Assembly: GCF_029360705.1 (NCBI RefSeq)
Contig: NZ_JARKMX010000003.1
Location: 372,001-436,000 of the forward strand
Source of the DNA: Paraflavitalea pollutisoli
GTDB lineage: Bacteria > Bacteroidota > Bacteroidia > Chitinophagales > Chitinophagaceae
Direction of reading: 5' to 3'
Length of the DNA stretch: 64,000 nt
Shown: in pieces, positions 59,469 to 64,000 of the stretch
How positions within the stretch are numbered: position 1 is the stretch's first letter
Layout: each line of letters starts with the position of its first letter
Notes under the pieces: generated by a model
The model's input: the letters and a program-made list of their open reading frames with translations, nothing else
Database searches by the model: none
What the model was told of the DNA's origin: nothing
Position numbers and translations under genes: made by a program

Positions 59469-61088
59469 ATGAAACAATCGTACCCTAAACAACTGATCAG
59501 TAGCGGACTGATCTTTCTGATCACCCTTACAACTGCTGTGTCTGCGGTGGCACAGTGTCCTTCGGGCAGTGTGGCTCCGGTAGCCAATACCACGTACACG
59601 AATGGACAGGTGGTGTGCATCTCCACCAATTACAGTGGTAATCTGCAATTGAACAATGGCGCTAAAATGGTGATCGTGAATGGCGGTCACTACAGTGGCA
59701 GCCTTACTGCGATCCAGGGCTCCACTGTAGAGGTTCGTGATGGCGGTAATTTTACTCCCAGCGGCGGTAACTTCAGTGCGACGGTCACTGTAGGTAAAGA
59801 TGCCAACGTGACCTTGTCTGGTATCAATCCTGGCAATGGTTTCACTATCATCAATAGTGGCAAACTGTTTTGGCCCAACAACATCAACCTGAACAATGCC
59901 TTTTCTATTACCAATACTTCGTGCGGAACGATGCGGATTTCCCCTTCCTTGAATTTGTCGAAGTCCGGTACCACCATTCAGAACAGTGGCACGATGGTGT
60001 TGTTGGGTGGTCTGGAAACAAGCAGTGGAGTGTCCATTGACAACCGGGGGCAGTTTATCGTGGCGGGCGATACCAAGTTGGCTGGCTCGTTCAAGAACCA
60101 ATGGAAGGCGGTGTTCAAAGGTGCCAGTCATACTTTCAACAGCGGTGACTCCATCATCAACCTGTACACGATGGTCTTTGGCGGTTCGGTCATCGGCGCC
60201 CCACGTGTGCGGAATGAAGGGTTGCTGTGGTTTGCCGGCGCTTTTCAATATAATGGCGGTGGCGGCATCAAGAACAATCGTACGAACGCTCAATTGCGTG
60301 TAGGCGGGTCTTTTGTAAGCAATGGTGCCATCAGCGGATTTGGAAGCTTATATACAGGTGGTTCCTTTTTGAATCAGGGAACCATCACTGGTCTTAGTAG
60401 CACACAACGGATTATTTTGCGGCAATCGGGTGGTGGAACAACTTCCAATACGAGTACTAATAGTGCTATGGCAGCGGAAGACACCCTGACCTATGCTGGT
60501 GGTGCCGGTAACCCGGATGCCAGTTGCCTGGCCCTGCTGCCGATGGTACTTTCCAATTTCAAAGGCATGTATACCGAGGGTGCCGTTGACCTGAGTTGGA
60601 CAACGCTGAGCGAAACCAATGCGAAGCAATTTGTGGTGGAAGTAAGTACCGATGGTATCTACTATACCCAGGTGGGCACGGTGGTAGCCAGGGGTAACAA
60701 TGTGCAGGGCGTGAGTTATCAATACCGGTATAGCAAGGAGATGTATCCTACTTTATATTTCAGGCTGTTGCTGGTGGATCAGGATGGACGTACGGAATAT
60801 TCTTCTGTAGTGAGCATCCGGACGGCGACGAAGCAATCGATATCTGCCGGCGTATATCCCAATCCTTTTGTCGAGAAACTAGTGGTGAACGTAACGATCC
60901 CGCGGGCGGCTGCTGTAAGCCTCCGGTTATTGGATATGAATGGTCGTGTTATAAAGACGCAGGATCATGCAGGGCAGGCGGGGATCAACAAGTGGCAACT
61001 CATCGGCCTGACCGACCTGGGCAAAGGCCTGTACTTGCTGGAAGTGACAGCGGGCGAAGACAAATGGCTGCAGAAAATAATCAAATAA
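59469..61088 (+). CDS. T9SS-secreted beta-rich surface protein
   Basis: The product is 539 aa with a signal peptide (1-29, VSAVAQ). The main region (about 30-330) is rich in Asn, Gly, Ser and Thr with repeated short strands (GNLQLNNGAKMVIVNGGHYS, GKLFWPNNINLNNAFSI), which looks like a beta-helix or beta-solenoid surface domain. A region of about 355-450 resembles a fibronectin/Ig-like strand domain (LSWTTLSETNAKQFVVEVST). The C-terminal type A T9SS sorting domain (about 460-539, GVYPNPFVEKLVVNV) targets it across the outer membrane. The role is probably adhesion or matrix; no catalytic motif is seen. Confidence 0.88.
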   Translation: MKQSYPKQLISSGLIFLITLTTAVSAVAQCPSGSVAPVANTTYTNGQVVCISTNYSGNLQLNNGAKMVIVNGGHYSGSLTAIQGSTVEVRDGGNFTPSGGNFSATVTVGKDANVTLSGINPGNGFTIINSGKLFWPNNINLNNAFSITNTSCGTMRISPSLNLSKSGTTIQNSGTMVLLGGLETSSGVSIDNRGQFIVAGDTKLAGSFKNQWKAVFKGASHTFNSGDSIINLYTMVFGGSVIGAPRVRNEGLLWFAGAFQYNGGGGIKNNRTNAQLRVGGSFVSNGAISGFGSLYTGGSFLNQGTITGLSSTQRIILRQSGGGTTSNTSTNSAMAAEDTLTYAGGAGNPDASCLALLPMVLSNFKGMYTEGAVDLSWTTLSETNAKQFVVEVSTDGIYYTQVGTVVARGNNVQGVSYQYRYSKEMYPTLYFRLLLVDQDGRTEYSSVVSIRTATKQSISAGVYPNPFVEKLVVNVTIPRAAAVSLRLLDMNGRVIKTQDHAGQAGINKWQLIGLTDLGKGLYLLEVTAGEDKWLQKIIK

Positions 61089-61122
61089 GGCTAAGAGGTT
61101 TTATTTTCATGAATAGTGGTTA

Positions 61123-61157
61123 AGAAGTCCCGCCCCGCAGGCGGGATCTTCTTTTTT
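61123..61157 (+). terminator. Terminator of the T9SS surface protein gene
   Basis: The stem TCCCGCC (61128-61134) / GGCGGGA (61140-61146), extended by AGAAG/CTTCT around a bulge, is followed by TTTTTT. Confidence 0.85.
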
Positions 61158-61539
61158 AAACAATTCGGTTGGATAGATACTAAATGCCCGGAAGTGCCCG
61201 TTTATGGAATCCGCTGTTTTTGATATAGACAGTGAGGTGTAAAGAGCGCCGGGGTAATGTAGCTGATCCTGTAGTTGTTTTGGAAGGATGATTTTACCGA
61301 AAACACGAATGAGATTTACATAAAGCATTACATTAAACCTGATCCTGTGTAGTCGCAGGCTTGCTCTGTAACCTACTTAAGAAGCCCGTTGTATTTGCCG
61401 CAGTTGCGCCTTATACTACGGGCTTCGCCTATTGTGGTCAGTACTTTTTGACGTGGGAGGTGAGTGGACACGAGGCACCCTTTCGCCTTTGGTGTAAGTG
61501 ATTGATTTAGAAAAGTTGTGCTATTTTCATTACACTTCC

Positions 61540-61583
61540 ATGGGAGCGAGTAGGGAGCGGCATGGAAGCGAGTAGGGAGGGGT
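61540..61583. repeat. Imperfect 22-bp tandem duplication
   Basis: Two head-to-tail 22-nt copies, both of the form ATGG-RAGCGAGTAGGGAG-SGG, differ at about three positions. Its meaning is unknown. Confidence 0.6.
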
Positions 61584-61812
61584 ACCCTCCAGCTGTACGC
61601 CGGCGGCAAATATAAGTTCCCAGACAGGGGGGGCCAAGTTTGCTGATAAATGTCATGACATGGCTTGAAAATGTTAAAGAGTTCTGAAAATAACATTGCT
61701 GAATAAGTTGATAATCATTGCTTTAGAATATGTTTTGGCCATTATCGGGTATCCTGGCACAGGCCTTGAAATACATAGTACTGAAAGGAATTATTCACTA
61801 AACCGAGAGGCT

Positions 61813-62109
61813 ATGAATCAATCGTTCAGTATTCATTTCAAGTATCCATTTAAAGAGAAGAACATTTCCATCGAGCTTACCGGAAATGTCACCCTACACC
61901 ACTCAACCCCTCATTATACGGTCAGCAATATCCGTTTTGTGAACCGGCCAGATGGCCCTTATGATGCATTCCCAGAGATCCGCCTTCAGCAACGTCCGTT
62001 GCATGGTGAGCTGGTATGGGTGCATATGGACACACAAAAGGAAAGTGAGTTAAGTCATATTGTGGGTAAAGCTATTGATGACCATTTGGGCGATTCTTCT
62101 GTTGAATAA
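61813..62109 (+). CDS. Small hypothetical protein
   Basis: The product is 98 aa from the ATG at 61813 (MNQSFSIHFKYPFKEKNISI); an earlier TTG-initiated extension in this frame is less plausible. It is mostly predicted beta with charged ends (VSNIRFVNRPDGPYDAFPEI). There is no signal peptide. I recognise no family. It is followed by a good terminator, which supports a real transcript. Confidence 0.6.
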   Translation: MNQSFSIHFKYPFKEKNISIELTGNVTLHHSTPHYTVSNIRFVNRPDGPYDAFPEIRLQQRPLHGELVWVHMDTQKESELSHIVGKAIDDHLGDSSVE

Positions 62110-62162
62110 TCGTATGCCTACCATACTCCTATGAGCAGCTGGCTATAAGCTGGCGAACCGGG

Positions 62163-62194
62163 CCGGAAGCAATTATGAGCTTCCGGTTTTTTTA
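62163..62194 (+). terminator. Terminator of the small hypothetical gene
   Basis: A perfect 8-bp stem CCGGAAGC (62163-62170) / GCTTCCGG (62179-62186) followed by TTTTTTTA. Confidence 0.85.
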
Positions 62195-62246
62195 TGGCGC
62201 TAATATGGCGCTAATGAGGCATGCCGGTGTGCCTGGTGGGCAGATA

Positions 62247-62726
62247 TTATTCTCCATGTTGGTAGTCATCGATGTTTTCCAGGGGTTCGTCTTTCAGGAA
62301 CTCTTTGCATACGCAATATTCTCCCAGGGGGCAAGAGGGGGGATCGACGCTGCAAAGTTCAAAGGTCATGAGGCTATTGCTAATCTCGGTTTTGATGTCG
62401 AGTGTACTGATGAGTAACTGGTATTTTTTGCTCAGGGGTACCTGGTCGGGGATATCGGTATCGAGGTTCCAGGTGAACATCATTTTACTGAAGGCCTGGC
62501 AAATGTTGTCTAACTGCAGAGAGCTCAGCAGGTGTGCCGGCGGAAACAGCTCTTTCTGCAGGCCACAGTAATAACTGAAAGTATGTGTTGGCTCAGTTTC
62601 GGACCAGCGGTCATCCTCCTCTGCGCCATCGTCCAGCATTTCAGGAAATACATATTGTATACCGGGTTCTTCGGGCCTTTCCGCTTCCTGAATGTCCGAG
62701 ATGAGGTGTCTTACATAGGCTTCCAT
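62247..62726 (-). CDS. Hypothetical protein with C-terminal Cys cluster
   Basis: The product is 159 aa, acidic, with no signal peptide. The central part is helical (FPPAHLLSSLQLDNICQAFS). Toward the end, ELCSVDPPSCPLGEYCVCKEFL supplies four closely spaced Cys (Cys-x6-Cys-x5-Cys-x-Cys), which could bind a metal or form disulfides. I do not recognise a family. The leftward gene has no obvious promoter box in the T-poor sequence above it. Confidence 0.6.
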   Translation of the reverse strand: MEAYVRHLISDIQEAERPEEPGIQYVFPEMLDDGAEEDDRWSETEPTHTFSYYCGLQKELFPPAHLLSSLQLDNICQAFSKMMFTWNLDTDIPDQVPLSKKYQLLISTLDIKTEISNSLMTFELCSVDPPSCPLGEYCVCKEFLKDEPLENIDDYQHGE

Positions 62727-62990
62727 ACGCTAAAACATTTAGGTTGTTCCTACACTCATATACGATAAATCGCGCCAAAGGATTTCGATAGTCATGCATT
62801 TGAGCAAGATTGTTGCACAAATAACGAAATCCGGTCATTCAGGCTGCTTTAGATATGGCGATATCTATCATACCGGGCAGTTTGGTGGCGTTGTGGGGAA
62901 GATGATTTTAAAAGGTTGATTTTAATTGGGGAGAATCCTTCCCCGGAGGATGCCCTGCAGGGCAACAGGGTCACCTGACCGCAAGAAAAA

Positions 62991-63012
62991 CCCCGCCCTA
63001 AAAAAGGCGGGG
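62991..63012 (-). terminator. Orphan leftward terminator
   Basis: A 7-bp stem CCCCGCC (62991-62997) / GGCGGGG (63006-63012), followed leftward by TTTTTCTTGC. No gene lies between it and the glnN terminator 330 bases to its right. Confidence 0.7.
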
Positions 63013-63340
63013 GCTCCCATTCATATGCGTTAACCATTAAACCTTATCCTATGGAGTTAGTTACTAACAATCATGCCGCATAGTTTTATTATATGACTGC
63101 TTTGATATTCTGTGTTGCCAATTGGCCATGTTTCTACAGATTAAGCGCCTATCTATAATGGTTGTGATCTGGTTTGGGTATGCTTTGGCCGATTGTGTGC
63201 ATAGATATTTCTTTTGTTCAATTGTGGCTTGCGGTACTAGTCCCCATACAGGCTGTTAGTATGTAGACGGTTTGTCACAATAGAGGCTGGCACGGGTTTG
63301 TTCGGGCCGGGGCGCTGTTTTAAAGCAGCCCTAAACATAA

Positions 63341-63370
63341 AGAACCCCTCTGCTTGCGCAGAAGGGCTCT
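63341..63370 (-). terminator. Terminator of glnN
   Basis: AGAACCCCTCTGC (63341-63353) pairs imperfectly with GCAGAAGGGCTCT (63358-63370) around a 4-nt loop; a modest T-rich tail follows leftward. Confidence 0.7.
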
Positions 63371-63413
63371 TTTGCTTGTCATGTCAGTGTACCTATTTGT
63401 GGGTACCTGCTTT

Positions 63414-64000
63414 TTAGCGCAGGAACAACATTTCGCGGTATTTGGGAAGTGCCCAGTATTCGTCGGCAACGAGCAGCTCCAGCTTGTCAACACGGTAGCG
63501 GATATCATCGAAGAAGGCATCCTTGATCTGAGATTGATAACCGATAGCCTTGGTGCGGATATCTGTCATCGCGTTCACTATCTTGCGCGCTTCGATCATT
63601 TTCTCGACGAGGTCGCTGAGGATGTTGATGTGCTCAGAGATCTTCTCGAGGATCTGCTTTTGGTTAGCATAGCTTTCTTCTTTCAGGCCGATCTCTTTCA
63701 GACCCTTGATGTTGTTGATCAGAAGGTTCTGGTATTTGATCGCTGCAGGCAGTACATGGCTGGTGCAGAGCTCACCCATGATACGGGCTTCGATCTGTAC
63801 GCGCTTCATGTATTTTTCCAGTTCGATCTCGTGGCGTGCTTCCAGCTCAACGTGGTTGAGTACGTTGTTGCTTTCGAACAGGCTCTTGGCCTTATCAGTC
63901 ACCATTGCGTCGAGTGCGAGCGGTGTAGTCGGGATGTTGGGCAGGCCGCGTTTTTCTGCTTCCTGGTGCCATTCGTCGCTGTAACCGTCGCCTTCGAACA
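63414..64000 (-). CDS. glnN: Type III glutamine synthetase, C-terminal part (5' truncated by window edge)
   Basis: The visible 194 codons (from 63998 leftward, with the frame open beyond the window edge) match the C-terminal region of GlnN/GSIII, large dodecameric glutamine synthetases found in Bacteroidota. Landmarks are GDGYSDEWHQEAEKRGLPNI, LFESNNVLNHVELEARHEIE, KYMKRVQIEARIMGELCTSH and LPAAIKYQ. The catalytic N-terminal two thirds lie beyond this window. It ends with MLFLR, and a terminator lies about 50 bases further on. Confidence 0.93.
   Translation of the reverse strand, partial: FEGDGYSDEWHQEAEKRGLPNIPTTPLALDAMVTDKAKSLFESNNVLNHVELEARHEIELEKYMKRVQIEARIMGELCTSHVLPAAIKYQNLLINNIKGLKEIGLKEESYANQKQILEKISEHINILSDLVEKMIEARKIVNAMTDIRTKAIGYQSQIKDAFFDDIRYRVDKLELLVADEYWALPKYREMLFLR

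Larger units (their letters stand above)
61089..61812. other. Intergenic region with a terminator and repeats
   Basis: About 720 bases. It contains the T9SS gene terminator (61123-61157), an inverted repeat GAAGCCCG...CGGGCTTC (61381-61426), a 22-bp imperfect tandem duplication (61540-61583) and a near -7 box TATGTTTTG (about 61728-61736). Leftward open frames here lack credible features. Confidence 0.5.
62727..63413. other. Intergenic region before glnN with an orphan terminator
   Basis: About 690 bases. It contains a leftward terminator at 62991-63012 with no gene to its right, and the glnN terminator at 63341-63370. No open frame is credible. AT-rich stretches near 63080-63130 could hold a promoter, but none matches TAnnTTTG. 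Confidence 0.5.

Noticed and set aside
61373-61696. Leftward open frame of 107 codons after the T9SS protein
   Set aside because: It includes the 22-bp duplication and inverted repeat and has no protein-like features.
62849-63037. Leftward open frame of 62 codons
   Set aside because: It reads across the orphan terminator hairpin (PPPFLGRGF is the encoded stem) and is not credible as a protein.
1-64000. CRISPR arrays, prophage or transposase genes
   Set aside because: No spaced identical repeats of CRISPR size, and no integrase, transposase, terminase or capsid-like sequences were seen.

Overview
This looks like chromosomal DNA of a Bacteroidota bacterium, most likely from the Chitinophagaceae. 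The support is: type IX secretion (T9SS) C-terminal sorting domains on two secreted proteins; TAnnTTTG -7 promoter boxes with no Shine-Dalgarno sequences; a type III glutamine synthetase; lineage-typical families (DUF4270, DUF4197, DUF4907, a LuxC-type acyl-CoA reductase beside a dicluster ferredoxin, kelch lipoproteins); and many SPII lipoproteins. Genus is not resolvable from the sequence alone. I see no rRNA, tRNA, CRISPR array, transposase, integrase or phage module. The window is ordinary housekeeping and envelope chromosome with a few unusual spots.

Layout. 1-5.4 kb: end of an unknown gene, a periplasmic HtrA/Deg protease, the divergent acyl-CoA reductase/ferredoxin pair, and three orphan hypotheticals. 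5.7-7.9 kb: D-Ala-D-Ala ligase, a PASTA protein and a rhodanese (a wall-linked operon). 7.9-20.3 kb: ICMT-like methyltransferase, PAS histidine kinase, ABC-F ATPase, M28 peptidase, RlmK-like rRNA methyltransferase, MFS transporter, DUF4197, thioesterase, thioredoxin-like/TPR lipoprotein and FKBP isomerase. 20.3-31.2 kb: a large T9SS metzincin protease, a globin, a short alpha-glucan phosphorylase homologue, a lipoprotein, an MntR-MntH(USP) metal operon and a PepSY membrane protein. 31.2-36.1 kb: a 1-kb non-coding stretch with GC-rich 11-bp repeats, a small HTH protein with an unknown partner, and an outer-membrane barrel/DUF4270 pair. 36.5-41 kb: a kelch-DUF4907-LytS-LytTR sensory operon and an L,D-transpeptidase-like protein. 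41.2-50.7 kb: Gfo/Idh oxidoreductase, polyprenyl-P sugar transferase, two tandem M1 peptidases (the second with a probable barrel domain), an acyltransferase, FkbM methyltransferase and IspD. 50.8-59 kb: a nonsense-interrupted small secreted protein, STAS protein, ClpC, CMP kinase and polysaccharide O-acylation genes. 59-64 kb: a T9SS beta-rich surface protein, hypotheticals and the C-terminal part of GlnN.

The most unusual signals are: (1) two copies of a paired structure at convergent gene ends, a 24-bp-stem hairpin followed by a roughly 50-nt array of degenerate octamers ending in TGCCT that abuts or supplies the stop of the opposing gene; (2) a GT35 phosphorylase homologue with Thr where the family has its PLP lysine; (3) an MntR-type operator that contains the promoter -7 box; (4) a small secreted-protein gene interrupted by one in-frame TGA; (5) a block of 11-bp tandem repeats with flanking inverted copies; (6) an orphan structured RNA candidate between clpC and cmk. 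I did not find a clear-cut new defence or biosynthetic system.
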